Notes: generated by a model not told the origin, from the sequence alone. A stretch of 7,725 nucleotides of DNA from CAMDBL01 sp964498125 (GCA_964498125.1 CAZCGE010000104.1:1-7725), one strand, 5' to 3'; positions 1 to 7,018 are shown, counted from the first letter of the stretch. Program-made: numbers and translations.

Positions 1-18
1 CGTGTCCACAGTGATCAT
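1..18 (-). CDS. Probable start of the IS21-type transposase IstA (first six codons only)
   Basis: An ATG at 18-16 on the minus strand begins M-I-T-V-D-T and runs off the window. It lies about 120 bp inside the presumed IS terminus, where istA begins in IS21-family elements, and IstA proteins of this group often start MITV or similar. A possible ribosome-binding site, AGAAGG, lies 11 nt upstream (35-30). Six codons cannot prove the identity. The call rests on position and on the adjoining IS terminus. Confidence 0.35.
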
Positions 19-139
19 CCCCCGCCCGGCCTTCTCGCGCGACTCACGCACAGAAGGCCATTTTCACCACGCCGGGGTGGGGTCAAATTTCGACGCCGAT
101 TACCCCCGAACAGGGGTCAAAATTGCACGCCGGTTTACA
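1..139 (-). mobile_element. Terminus of an IS21-like insertion sequence (partial)
   Basis: Read on the minus strand, the element appears to begin with TGTAAACCGG at 139 and continues off the left edge. Two 19-bp imperfect direct copies lie inside it, GGGGTCAAATTTCGACGCC at 79-97 and GGGGTCAAAATTGCACGCC at 113-131, matching at 16 of 19 positions. Multiple short terminal repeats and TG...CA ends are typical of the IS21 family, and this GTCAAAATT-type repeat is familiar from rhizobial IS21 relatives. The outer edge is placed at 139 because TRAP-protein homology on the minus strand stops exactly there. The target-site duplication cannot be checked because the other end is outside the window. Confidence 0.6.
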
Positions 140-415
140 GGCTTGCACGGCCTCCAGCGTGTCGGAGACCTTGACCATCGCGCCGCCGTAGCCCTCGATG
201 AATTCGAGTGTGTGCTTGGTGCGCTCCTTCACGCGCTTGGTCACCTCGGGCACGAAGTATTGCGTCAGCACCGCGACATAGGGTGTCGCGGCGGCATGGC
301 CCGAGGCGATGCGCAGCTTGATGTCTTCAGCTTGAACAGTGCTGGTCGTGGCGATCACCGCAGCACCGACGCTGACGGCAGCCATCCACCGCGGTAGCTT
401 CACTGAACTGGACAT
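140..415 (-). pseudogene. TRAP transporter solute-binding protein (DctP family), truncated by an IS
   Basis: The remaining 92 codons encode the N-terminus of a periplasmic solute-binding protein of a TRAP transporter, which binds carboxylates and delivers them to a membrane permease pair. Residues 1-29 look like a Sec signal peptide: basic residues K6 and R9, a hydrophobic stretch at 11-22, and a likely cleavage after V-Q-A. The mature start E-D-I-K-L-R-I-A-S-G-H and the later stretch E-G-Y-G-G-A-M-V-K-V-S-D-T-L-E-A-V-Q are typical of the family. A strong ribosome-binding site, GGAGG, ends 4 nt before the ATG. Intact members have about 330-370 residues, so roughly three quarters is missing. 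Reading continues 19 codons into the IS and stops at 83. No permease genes are visible. Confidence 0.75.
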
Positions 416-546
416 GTTTCCTCCGCTCGATTGGTATTGCTCGCGCGCCGATACTCCTTCACTGCCCTTGACATGTCAAATTGCCGCACCCCATAGAATG
501 AGCCGACCAAGCGGCACCCAGCGTGTCGTCGATGGAGCGGATCGTC
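416..546. promoter_or_regulatory. Divergent promoter region with palindrome TTGACATGTCAA
   Basis: This gap separates the divergently read TRAP-protein and cupin genes. It contains a perfect 12-bp palindrome, TTGACATGTCAA, at 468-479. Each arm includes a consensus -35 hexamer, TTGACA, one per strand. On the plus strand possible -10 sequences are CATAGA (492-497, 18-bp spacing) or TAGAAT (494-499, better match but 20-bp spacing). On the minus strand a 17-bp spacing leads to GAGTAT (456-451), a weak match. One regulator dimer here could control both directions; that is inference. Confidence 0.4.
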
Positions 547-1029
547 ATGCCAGGCGCAGATAGTGCAGCAGCAGGGCCAGCGACCATCCGACGCGTCGTC
601 ACCGGACACGACAGCGACGGTAGGTCCATCATCGTATTGGACCAAATGCTCCCGGCCACCCACACAGGCGCTGCCTTGGACCCGCGCACACTGACGGAAA
701 TCTGGGCCACCACGAAAGCGGAGCCCCCTGCGCGAGCCCGAGCGTCGCCGACGCTCGGACCTCAATCGACCGAGATGCGCGTGGTCGACATGATGCCAGG
801 CAGCCGCCGGGAGCTGCACCGTACGGATACGATCGACTACGGCATCGTCATCCTCGGTGAGATTCATCTCGTGCTGGAGCGCGCGGAGACCACCCTTCGC
901 AGCGGCGACATCGTGGTCCAGCGCGGCACGCTTCACGCATGGCACAATCGCACCAGCCAGGTGGCGCGCATTGCGTTCGTGAACATGAGCGGTCAAGTGA
1001 CGGATCTTGGCAGATGCCCACAGGTCTGA
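547..1029 (+). CDS. Small cupin-domain protein
   Basis: The product is a single-domain cupin of 160 residues. The best-conserved part is H91-R-T-D-T-I-D97-Y-G, followed by I-L-G-E. The second cupin motif is G120-D-I-V-V-Q-R-G-T-L-H130-A-W-H133-N134. These match the cupin groups often found beside catabolic oxidoreductases, which include metal-binding enzymes and proteins of unknown function; the metal and substrate are not known here. The opening I-R-R-V-V-T-G-H-D is also typical of the group. The ATG at 547 is preferred because GGAG (534-537) lies 9 nt upstream. A GTG at 523 or an ATG at 532 would add 8 or 5 residues. The dehydrogenase gene starts 45 bp downstream on the same strand, so the two probably form an operon. 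Confidence 0.8.
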   Translation: MPGADSAAAGPATIRRVVTGHDSDGRSIIVLDQMLPATHTGAALDPRTLTEIWATTKAEPPARARASPTLGPQSTEMRVVDMMPGSRRELHRTDTIDYGIVILGEIHLVLERAETTLRSGDIVVQRGTLHAWHNRTSQVARIAFVNMSGQVTDLGRCPQV

Positions 1030-1074
1030 TGATCGGACTTGTCGTGGCCATGGAGGCACAAGGGGGCGCGTTAC

Positions 1075-2169
1075 ATGAAACCCAGAGTCTTCGTCTTCCA
1101 GCCGATCCCGCAGGTGGCGATCGACACGCTGCGGACGGCCGCCGAGGTCACGGTCTACCCGCACCTCGACCGCATGATCAGCATGGACGAGATGATCGGC
1201 GCGGCGCAGCGACACGACTATCTGCTCGCGCTCCACGAGAATTTCATCCCTGCCGAGGTGTTTCGGGCCAATCCGAGCCTCAAGGGCGTCGCCATTCTCG
1301 GCGGCAAGACCGGCATGGTCGATTACGATGCGGCGCTCGCGTTCAAGGTGCCGGTGATCAGCGTCTCGAAGGAAATGGTCCCGTCCGGAGGGCCGAGCCG
1401 TAACACCGCCGACCTGACCGTGGCCCTCGTGCTTAATCTCGCCTACCGGGTCATCGAGGCCAATCACTATACGCACGAGGGCAAATTCAAGCAGAACCAG
1501 ACCATGGCGCTGATGGGCTTGGGGACGCCCGACACCACGGTCGGCATGGTCGGCCTCGGCGTCATGGGCGAATACATGTGTCCGGTGTTCAAGGCGCTGG
1601 GCATGAAGATCGTCTACACCAAGCGGACCAGGCTTGCCCGCAAGAAGGAACAGGCGCTCGGCGTCGCGTGGACGTCCGACATGGACGAGGTGTTCCGTGT
1701 TGCCGACTATCTCGTCGTCGCGTGCGCCCTGAGCAAGGACACCATCGAGCTCATCAAGGCCCGGCATTTCGACCTGATGAAACCGACCGCCTATTTCATC
1801 AACACCGCGCGCGGCCGCATCGTCGTCGAGCGCGACCTGATCGAGGCCCTGCAGAAGGGCAAGATCGCCGGGGCCGCGCTCGACGTCTACGAGACCGAGC
1901 CGCCGGAGCGGTGGGAGGTCACGGTTCCACAGGAACTGTGTGACATGAAGAACGTCATTCTGATCCCCCACAATGGCGGCGCGACCTGGGATACACGGGG
2001 ATGCATGCTGGACGGCCTGGCAAAGGGCATCGTGCAACTGATCAAGGGCGAGCGGCCCGCCACGCTCATGAATCCGGAAGTGTACGGCGACAAGAAGCGC
2101 TATCCTGAGCTCTATGGCCGGGGGCCTGCGGTTCCCGTCACCGAGGGCGGGCCGGCATTGTACGAGTGA
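1075..2169 (+). CDS. D-isomer-specific 2-hydroxyacid dehydrogenase
   Basis: The enzyme should interconvert a D-2-hydroxyacid and the 2-oxoacid using NAD(P)H in the cytoplasm. It has 364 residues. The nucleotide-binding motif is G160-L-G162-V-M-G165. Three catalytic positions are present: R246 in N-T-A-R-G, E275 in E-T-E-P-P, and H299 in P-H-N-G-G-A-T; the R-to-E spacing of 29 equals that of SerA. The family is usually 310-340 residues, and this one has a long Gly/Pro-rich tail after the last helix. ATG 1075 is chosen because AAGGGGG (1060-1066) lies 8 nt upstream; an upstream TTG at 1039 has no such support. The substrate could be a phosphoglycerate-, glyoxylate- or lactate-like acid and cannot be fixed from sequence. 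It follows the cupin gene and probably shares its promoter. Confidence 0.9.
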   Translation: MKPRVFVFQPIPQVAIDTLRTAAEVTVYPHLDRMISMDEMIGAAQRHDYLLALHENFIPAEVFRANPSLKGVAILGGKTGMVDYDAALAFKVPVISVSKEMVPSGGPSRNTADLTVALVLNLAYRVIEANHYTHEGKFKQNQTMALMGLGTPDTTVGMVGLGVMGEYMCPVFKALGMKIVYTKRTRLARKKEQALGVAWTSDMDEVFRVADYLVVACALSKDTIELIKARHFDLMKPTAYFINTARGRIVVERDLIEALQKGKIAGAALDVYETEPPERWEVTVPQELCDMKNVILIPHNGGATWDTRGCMLDGLAKGIVQLIKGERPATLMNPEVYGDKKRYPELYGRGPAVPVTEGGPALYE

Positions 2170-2401
2170 GTCGAGCAGAAATGGTTCGAACGGCTAGGGC
2201 GGCATGGCATCGATAGGGGATTGCATCGCCGCCTCGTCCGCAGGTGAGTGCATCGCGTCGGCGTTCTCGCCTCGTTCCACGATCACTCGATCGGTCATGC
2301 CGTGACAGTCCTGCCTGACCTGGAGCTGGGAGTGCTACACGCCCGCCGATCTGGCAGTGTGCGGAGTAGGTCGCGGCCGATGACGATGCCTCGTTCGGCA
2401 G
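2170..2401. other. Gap between convergent genes, no supported feature
   Basis: This 232-bp gap lies between the converging dehydrogenase and SDR genes. A plus-strand frame, 2248-2442, encodes an unrecognised peptide that runs into the SDR gene, and it has no convincing ribosome-binding site. I see no strong hairpin followed by a T run, so no terminator is called. The short repeats TTGCATCGCCG and GTGCATCGCGT occur near 2221 and 2247 and have no evident role. Confidence 0.4.
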
Positions 2402-3160
2402 TCAATGGGCGTACCGGTACATACCACCGTCGACGTGAATGACCTGGCCGGTGATGTAGCGCGCCTGTGCCGAGGCGAGAAACGTGACGAGACAGGCGAG
2501 ATCTTCCGGCTCACCAAAGTATCCCATCGGCACCTCGCGTTTGATGAAGGCCTCGCGCTCCGAGGGATCGGCATGTAGGCGACCAAGGATCTGCTCGCTA
2601 TTGATGCGGCCAGGGGCCACGCAGTTAGAGGTCACGCCCTTTGCTCCGAACTCGCGCGACAGCCCTTTCGACCAGACGTGCGTGGCCGCCTTAGCCGGCG
2701 TGGCGGCGTTGAGGCCGACCACCTCCATTCCGCCAGTGATCGTGATGATGCGGCCCCACTTACGTTCGGCCATGCCCTTGATCAGCGGCACCGTCAGCCG
2801 GCGCGCCGCGTGGAAGTGCAGCGACAGACCCTGCTCCCAAAGCGCATCCTCAGAATCGTACTTGGCGCTCATCGACTGTCCGGCATTGTTGATGAGGACG
2901 TCGACTCGACCGAAGCGGGCCAACGCGTCCGCCGCGACCTTGGCCGGTCCATCGGCAATTGCCAGATCGCCGACGATGACATGCGGACGCTTGCCGCCGG
3001 CCGCTGTCACAGCATTGGCCACTTCATCCAACAGTTCCTTGCGGCGTGCGACAGCGATCGTCTGCGCTCCTTCCTTGGCAAGCGATTCCACTATGCCTCG
3101 GCCTATGCCGATGCTGGCACCGGTGACAAGGCAGATGCGATCGTTGAGTTGCAGGTCCAT
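2402..3160 (-). CDS. Short-chain dehydrogenase/reductase (SDR) lacking the catalytic Tyr
   Basis: The product has 252 residues, a normal length for a classical SDR. The cofactor motif T13-G-A-S-I-G-I-G20 and the structural N91-N-A-G94 are intact, as is the C-terminal G-Q-V-I-H-V-D-G-G motif. The active-site helix, normally Y-x-x-x-K, reads A153-T-P-A-K157-A-A, so Lys is kept but Tyr is Ala. The preceding segment reads I-T-I-T-G-G-M-E where FabG-like enzymes have the catalytic Ser, and the loop to the helix is about three residues shorter. I recall SDR relatives with this same G-L-N-A-A...A-K-A pattern, so this may be a subgroup trait. ATG 3160 is preceded by GGGAG at suitable spacing. The gene converges on the hydroxyacid dehydrogenase, which suggests but does not show a shared pathway. 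Confidence 0.88.
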   Translation of the reverse strand: MDLQLNDRICLVTGASIGIGRGIVESLAKEGAQTIAVARRKELLDEVANAVTAAGGKRPHVIVGDLAIADGPAKVAADALARFGRVDVLINNAGQSMSAKYDSEDALWEQGLSLHFHAARRLTVPLIKGMAERKWGRIITITGGMEVVGLNAATPAKAATHVWSKGLSREFGAKGVTSNCVAPGRINSEQILGRLHADPSEREAFIKREVPMGYFGEPEDLACLVTFLASAQARYITGQVIHVDGGMYRYAH

Positions 3161-3475
3161 AATAGTGCTCCCAAGATGATGGTTTTCGTCAGCATAGCAG
3201 GGCGGCTGCGCCTCGCGCACTTGAAGCCTGGTGAACACTGTCAAGGGCTCCCCATGACCCAAACTCACCGGTTCCCCACGGGGCATCGCCCGCTCGCTGC
3301 TGGCCCACCACGTCGACGGCCTTTCGGTCGGTCTCTGGCCAGCTCGACCGTCGAGCGAAGTCGCGAGGCGCCGCCGGTCACCCCGATCTGCGTCGGCTTT
3401 CTGAGGTGCAGCGGCTCTGAGATGACACTGCCTCGGCCGCGAGTCCGAGCAATCGGTTGACGTCGGCTTCCTCTG
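3161..3475. other. Upstream region of the SDR gene and 5' exon of the group II intron
   Basis: This 315-bp stretch should hold the SDR promoter on the minus strand and the DNA into which the group II intron inserted. Open frames run through it on both strands, but none gave a recognisable protein and none has a supported start. They look like the usual random openness of GC-rich DNA. I could not identify the intron's original target gene or a clear promoter. Confidence 0.35.
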
Positions 3476-3968
3476 GTGCGCCCCGTAGGCGCGAAACACC
3501 TGTGGAGGAGGGTTCCACCCAGCGAGTTGTCGATTGCGCTGGTAGCTAACGGGAGGCGTGGCCGGGCAACTGGCTCCGTCGAAGCCCCGTGATAAAGGCC
3601 GCCTTGGGCGGTTGAGCAAGCGTGCGGGCCGTAACGCGAGTGAAGCCTGAGTAGGCCTCGAAAAGGACAATGCGGATGCCGACCCACCCAGAGTTTGGGG
3701 AAGGCCGCGTGAGACGGGGAAGCAATCGACACATGTACCCGTTTCGATCCGCCGGGGTAGTGGGCACGGCAGGTACGCATGGTGGTTCGTGGTTATAGGG
3801 GGAGACCCGTCGCGGGCGAGGGTAGCGGCCTCAACGTCACCTCGGGTGACGGCCACGGCGGGAGTCGGACAGGGCCATTCGAGCGTCGAGGCCGGGTAAC
3901 GCCGGCGGAGCAAAGGGCCCTGACTTCTGGCACGCTTTCGAAGAAGGCAAGGTGAAGGTGATTGGCGA
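3476..3968 (+). ncRNA. Group II intron ribozyme, 5' half (domain I through the start of domain IV)
   Basis: The segment begins with the bacterial intron boundary GTGCG and precedes the RT start codon by the expected roughly 500 nt. It has few plausible coding frames and many short complementary stretches, for example the perfect hairpin CGTCACC/GGTGACG with loop TCG at 3835-3851. I did not fold the whole region or assign exon-binding sites. The 5' edge is therefore placed from the motif and the overall pattern, not from a covariance model. Confidence 0.65.
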
Positions 3969-3991
3969 TGAGCCTTACAACGCCTGAAAAG

Positions 3992-4007
3992 ATCCGGAGA
4001 TCCGGAG
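3992..4007 (+). repeat. 8-bp tandem duplication causing an RT frameshift
   Basis: ATCCGGAG is repeated head-to-tail with no spacer, adding 8 bp to the RT reading frame. One copy gives the family sequence K-I-R-S-L-Q-R-K-L-Y; two copies lead to a TGA at 4029. It looks like a slippage event in a gene no longer under selection, although one could imagine it as a reversible contingency switch. Confidence 0.85.
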
Positions 4008-4302
4008 CCTACAGAGGAAGCTCTACGTGAAGGCGAAGGCGGAGCCCGCGTTCCGCTTCTATGTGCTCTACGACAAGATCCATCGTGCGGACATTCTTCT
4101 CCACGCCTACCGGCTTGCTCGCGCCAATGCGGGTGCGCCCGGCGTCGACGGACTGACGTTCGAAAAGATCGAGGCGCGGGGCCTGGAAGCTTGGCTCGCG
4201 GGCTTGCGCGAGGACTTGGTCGCGAAGACCTACCGGCCCGATCCGGTGCGGCGCGTGATGATCCCGAAAGCGTCTGGGGATGGCGAGCGCCCGCTCGGCA
4301 TC

Positions 4303-4308
4303 CCGACG
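4303..4308 (+). repeat. Left copy of the CCGACG direct repeat flanking the inserted unit
   Basis: CCGACG encodes the P-T of the RT motif G-I-P-T. The same six bases recur at 7376-7381, where the RT resumes as P-T-V-K-D-R. One copy is a duplicated target or the shared recombination core of the inserted unit. Confidence 0.6.
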
Positions 4309-4314
4309 CGGGCT

Positions 4315-6417
4315 TCATACTGCACCTTTCGCAGTCGGGGTTGAGGATGACGGCTTGATGTGGACGGATCGGGCGATGCGGTCGCGCAGTTCCCGATCCA
4401 TGTCGTCGGTGATGGTGATGGCGTAGGGCACGCCGTGATTTCTCCGCTCGGCAGAGATGACGCCGGTCTCGATCCAATAATAGACCACGGATCGGTTTAT
4501 GTCGTAGCGCGCTGCCACGTCGGCGACGCTGAGCGTGCCGGTCGCGGGCCCGGGCCCGGCGATGCGATGCTTGAAGCGGACCCAGCTGATCATCGCGGCC
4601 GTGAAGCGCTTGCCCGTGGCGCTATTGAGCCCGTCGCGATCGAAGCATGCTGCGATTTCGGCGTCGTCGAGCTCGGCCGCGAGTTGGCGTATCTGGTCAA
4701 CGATCTCCACCGGATAACGCACCGCATCCGGCCGCTTCTGCGGCAGGCTGAGCGTGATTGTCTCGGTGGCGCCACCCTGCCAGCGGATCTGCAGCCTCAG
4801 CAGGCGCGGCCCGGGCTCTTTGGTGATGGTGATATCCTTGATCAGAACGCGCAGCATGCGCTTGCGATCGCGCGGCGTCGTGGTCGGCGCAGTCCAAAGC
4901 CTCGGGAAGTTGCCGGCCAGCGCCAGGATCTGCTGCTTCTGCTCGGCGGTGACGGCGCGCAGCGCTTTGCTCTCGAAGCGCTTGAGCTCGTCCTCGAGCT
5001 CGGCCAGGCGTTGCAGCGCCTCGTTCCAGCGGCTTTCAAGTGTGGCGGCGATCAGCCGATTGGCGGGATCGACCGCCTCATAACGCCGTTCGGCGAGATC
5101 GGCCTCGTAGCGGGCCCGCTCGATCCGCCGGTGCCATTGTGCGGCCACAGCCCGGTCGCGGTCCTCCAGGCTCTCCAGCGCCTTCAATGCCAGCTCGATC
5201 GTCACCGGCGTGACGGCGGCGAGCAGACGCTCGCTGATCGCCGCATCGATCGGCGCGGCCCGTGTCGTGAGGCATGTTCCGGAGCTGCGCCCCTCGGGCA
5301 CCGATGCCCGCGTCAATCCCGCGCGACGATGCCAGTTGCATTCGTAGATCGGATAGAGGCCGCCGTTGCCGGTGTAGCGCACGGTGAGCCGGCGGCCGCA
5401 GCTGCCGCACACGAGCATGCCCTGCAGCAGGCAGTGACCCTCGCGCGCCGGCCCGCTGATCACCTCGGTGTTGGTCTTGTTGGCTGCCAGGCGCTGGCGG
5501 TTGGCGAGGAAGCGCTCCCGGCTGATGTAGCCGGGATGATGATCCGGGATCGTCACACGCCATTGCTCCTGCGGAACGGGGCGCGAGATGGTTGTGATCT
5601 CGCCTGTCGGCGCGACCTCCTTGCGCGATTGATAGCGACCGAACACGTAGGTGCCAGTGTAGGCGGGATTGGCGAGCAGGCCGATGACGCGCGAATGCGT
5701 GAGGCGGCCCCACACCAGCTTGCCGTCCCATACGCCGCCGTATGACCGACGCGGGAAGCGCAAGCCGAGCGCCTGGAAGCGCTGCACGACGGCGTAGGCC
5801 GTGCCTTCCTTCTCGAACAGCTCGAAGACCGTGCGCACTGCGCCTTGCACCTCCTGGTCTGGATCGAGCACGACCTTGTAGTCTTCCCATACATAGCCGA
5901 CTGGAAGCGGGAAGCGCAGCTCGCCCTTCTTTGCTTTGTTGAGCTTGCCGCCAAAGAGGCGAGACCGGATGATGTGCAGCTCGGCCTGGGCGAAGGTGCC
6001 TTTCATGCCGAGCACGAGGCCGTCGTTGAACTCGCTGGCGTCGTAGCAGCCGTCCTCGTCGATCACCAACGTGTTGGTGATGGCGCACAGCTCGAGCAGA
6101 CGGTGCCAGTCCTGGTTTGAGCGCGCGAGCCGCGAGGCTTCCAGTGAGAAGATGGCGCCGACGCTGCCCATCGCCACATCGCTGACCAGCGCCTTGAAGT
6201 CGTCGCGGTTCGTCGTTCGTGCGCCCGACTGGCCAAGATCGCGATCGAGAACTCGGATCTGGTCCGGCCGCCATCCGAGCGTCTCGGCCTTGGCTGCCAG
6301 ATTGTACTGACGCTCCGTGCTCTCTTGATTGAAGCGGACCTGGGCCGGTGTCGATTGGCGGACATAGACACAGGCCATCCGCGACAGGTGGGTCTCGGTA
6401 ATCTTCGCCATCATCAT
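4315..6417 (-). CDS. Large serine recombinase with C-terminal helix-turn-helix
   Basis: The 700-residue protein should cut and rejoin DNA through a serine-linked intermediate and move the unit. The N-terminal resolvase domain shows V-Y-V-R-Q-S22-T-P with S22 as the likely nucleophile, Q-E-S-T-E-R-Q, and S-R-L-A-R at 95-99. A recombinase domain starts around P-V-G-Y-V-W-E-D. A Zn-ribbon follows, with C-x8-C-G-S-C-G and later Y-E-C at about residues 325-360, then a charged coiled coil (about 405-490). The end (about 625-680) carries a second DNA-binding segment, L-S-V-A-D-V-A-A-R-Y-D-I-N-R-S-V-V-Y-Y-W, like a helix-turn-helix. Three ATGs sit in a row at 6417, 6414 and 6411; 6417 is chosen because AAGGGG lies 7 nt upstream. 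The reading frame is intact, so it may be functional. Confidence 0.92.
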   Translation of the reverse strand: MMMAKITETHLSRMACVYVRQSTPAQVRFNQESTERQYNLAAKAETLGWRPDQIRVLDRDLGQSGARTTNRDDFKALVSDVAMGSVGAIFSLEASRLARSNQDWHRLLELCAITNTLVIDEDGCYDASEFNDGLVLGMKGTFAQAELHIIRSRLFGGKLNKAKKGELRFPLPVGYVWEDYKVVLDPDQEVQGAVRTVFELFEKEGTAYAVVQRFQALGLRFPRRSYGGVWDGKLVWGRLTHSRVIGLLANPAYTGTYVFGRYQSRKEVAPTGEITTISRPVPQEQWRVTIPDHHPGYISRERFLANRQRLAANKTNTEVISGPAREGHCLLQGMLVCGSCGRRLTVRYTGNGGLYPIYECNWHRRAGLTRASVPEGRSSGTCLTTRAAPIDAAISERLLAAVTPVTIELALKALESLEDRDRAVAAQWHRRIERARYEADLAERRYEAVDPANRLIAATLESRWNEALQRLAELEDELKRFESKALRAVTAEQKQQILALAGNFPRLWTAPTTTPRDRKRMLRVLIKDITITKEPGPRLLRLQIRWQGGATETITLSLPQKRPDAVRYPVEIVDQIRQLAAELDDAEIAACFDRDGLNSATGKRFTAAMISWVRFKHRIAGPGPATGTLSVADVAARYDINRSVVYYWIETGVISAERRNHGVPYAITITDDMDRELRDRIARSVHIKPSSSTPTAKGAV

Positions 6418-6601
6418 CGTGCGTCCCCTTCGCATCTTGCGGCGGGGCGCCTTGATGAATGTGCGTCTGCGACGCGGCGGCGGCAAGATAGGCTTCGACC
6501 ATGCTGGCAACGATAGCGCCCGCCATATCGAGATCGAGCGCAGCGATGGCTGGATCCAGGACGGGCTCTGGCCCGGAAGATGTACGGGGCAGCGTCGGCA
6601 T
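6418..6601 (-). CDS. Possible small accessory protein overlapping the recombinase start
   Basis: An ATG at 6601 is preceded by GGAGAG at good spacing and opens a frame starting M-P-T-L-P-R-T-S-S-G-P-E-P. It includes a likely amphipathic helix, D-P-A-I-A-A-L-D-L-D-M-A-G-A-I-V-A-S-M-V-E-A-Y. It lies between the DUF6788-like gene and the recombinase in a 229-bp gap, where the remembered y4b cluster also has a small gene. The recombinase ATG is one base out of this frame. The frame stays open far past 6417, to 5078, as an overlap with the recombinase, so the true end is unclear; the coordinates cover only the non-overlapping part. It may be real, may be a relic, or may be chance. Confidence 0.35.
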
Positions 6602-6646
6602 GGCTTGAACTCTCCGAGCCCAACGCAGCACTCGTCTTGCTGTCCT

Positions 6647-7018
6647 TCAGTCGAGTTCCTCGCGGCGGCGCAGAAGCTCGGTATTGATGGCGCAGATCTC
6701 GTTGAGGATCTCGCGCGCCCGATTGAAGTTGTCGACCATGGCGCGCACCTCCTCGCCTCGGGCGTTCGGCACGTAATCCATCTGCGGCCTCTCGCCCGAG
6801 ACGCTGACCGAGAGATAGAGCTTCGGCCCGTGACCACGGCCGTCGGCACAATGACAGCCGGGCCGGCCGCAGCGCTTGAACCTCTCGATCAGCGAGCCGC
6901 GCAGCATGCGATCGAGCGCGGGCATCTCGCGGATCAGCTTGCGGCGGCGCCGGCGCAACTCGGCTGCGGACGTGTCTGGGCTTGCCCCGGAGCGTCCAGG
7001 CAACGACGTGTCGGGCAT
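6647..7018 (-). CDS. DUF6788-like accessory protein with a Cys cluster
   Basis: The 123-residue product has a basic N-terminal region (R-R-R-R-R-K) and a conserved core: G-S-L-I-E-R-F-K-R-C50-G-R-P-G-C55-H-C57. The C-x4-C-x-C cluster could bind a metal. Y-L-S-V-S-V-S-G-E-R and D-Y-V-P follow, then a C-terminal helix rich in R and E (N-F-N-R-A-R-E-I-L-N-E-I). This pattern matches the DUF6788 family, commonly seen beside this type of recombinase. Its role is unknown; a DNA-binding or recombination-directionality function is only a guess. The ATG at 7018 has a weak ribosome-binding site, so translation may depend on upstream genes. Confidence 0.8.
   Translation of the reverse strand: MPDTSLPGRSGASPDTSAAELRRRRRKLIREMPALDRMLRGSLIERFKRCGRPGCHCADGRGHGPKLYLSVSVSGERPQMDYVPNARGEEVRAMVDNFNRAREILNEICAINTELLRRREELD

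Larger units (their letters stand above)
3969..4308 (+). pseudogene. Group II intron reverse transcriptase/maturase, N-terminal fragment (frameshifted)
   Basis: ATG 3969 opens M-S-L-T-T-P-E-K-I-R, the usual start of this RT family. The frame then shifts because ATCCGGAG occurs twice in tandem (3992-3999 and 4000-4007). Removing one copy would restore R-S-L-Q-R-K-L-Y-V-K-A-K-A-E-P, which is read in the shifted frame from about 4009. The following sequence is recognisable: F-R-F-Y-V-L-Y-D-K-I-H-R, then A-G-A-P-G-V-D-G (RT block 0), R-V-M-I-P-K, and R-P-L-G-I-P-T (block 1). Homology ends at 4308 where the inserted unit begins. A GTG at 4027 could start a shorter product, but the gene is interrupted downstream in any case. 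Confidence 0.85.

Noticed and set aside
400..2037. 545-codon minus-strand frame
   Set aside because: It lies antisense to the cupin and hydroxyacid dehydrogenase genes, has no domain pattern, and is explained by GC-rich codon use on the other strand.
2248..2442. 64-codon plus-strand frame between the convergent genes
   Set aside because: It has no ribosome-binding site and no recognisable motif, and it overlaps the SDR 3' end.
3161..4477. Long upstream extension of the SDR frame on the minus strand
   Set aside because: The SDR starts at 3160 with a good ribosome-binding site and family-typical residues. The upstream part is antisense to the intron and matches nothing.
4360..5745. 461-codon plus-strand frame
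   Set aside because: It is antisense to the serine recombinase, with low-complexity Arg/Ala/Gly composition, so it is a shadow of that gene.
6418..6849. N-terminal extension of the recombinase frame
   Set aside because: The extension is Ser/Arg/Pro-rich and antisense-like, overlaps the DUF6788-like gene out of frame, and ignores the clear ribosome-binding site before 6417.
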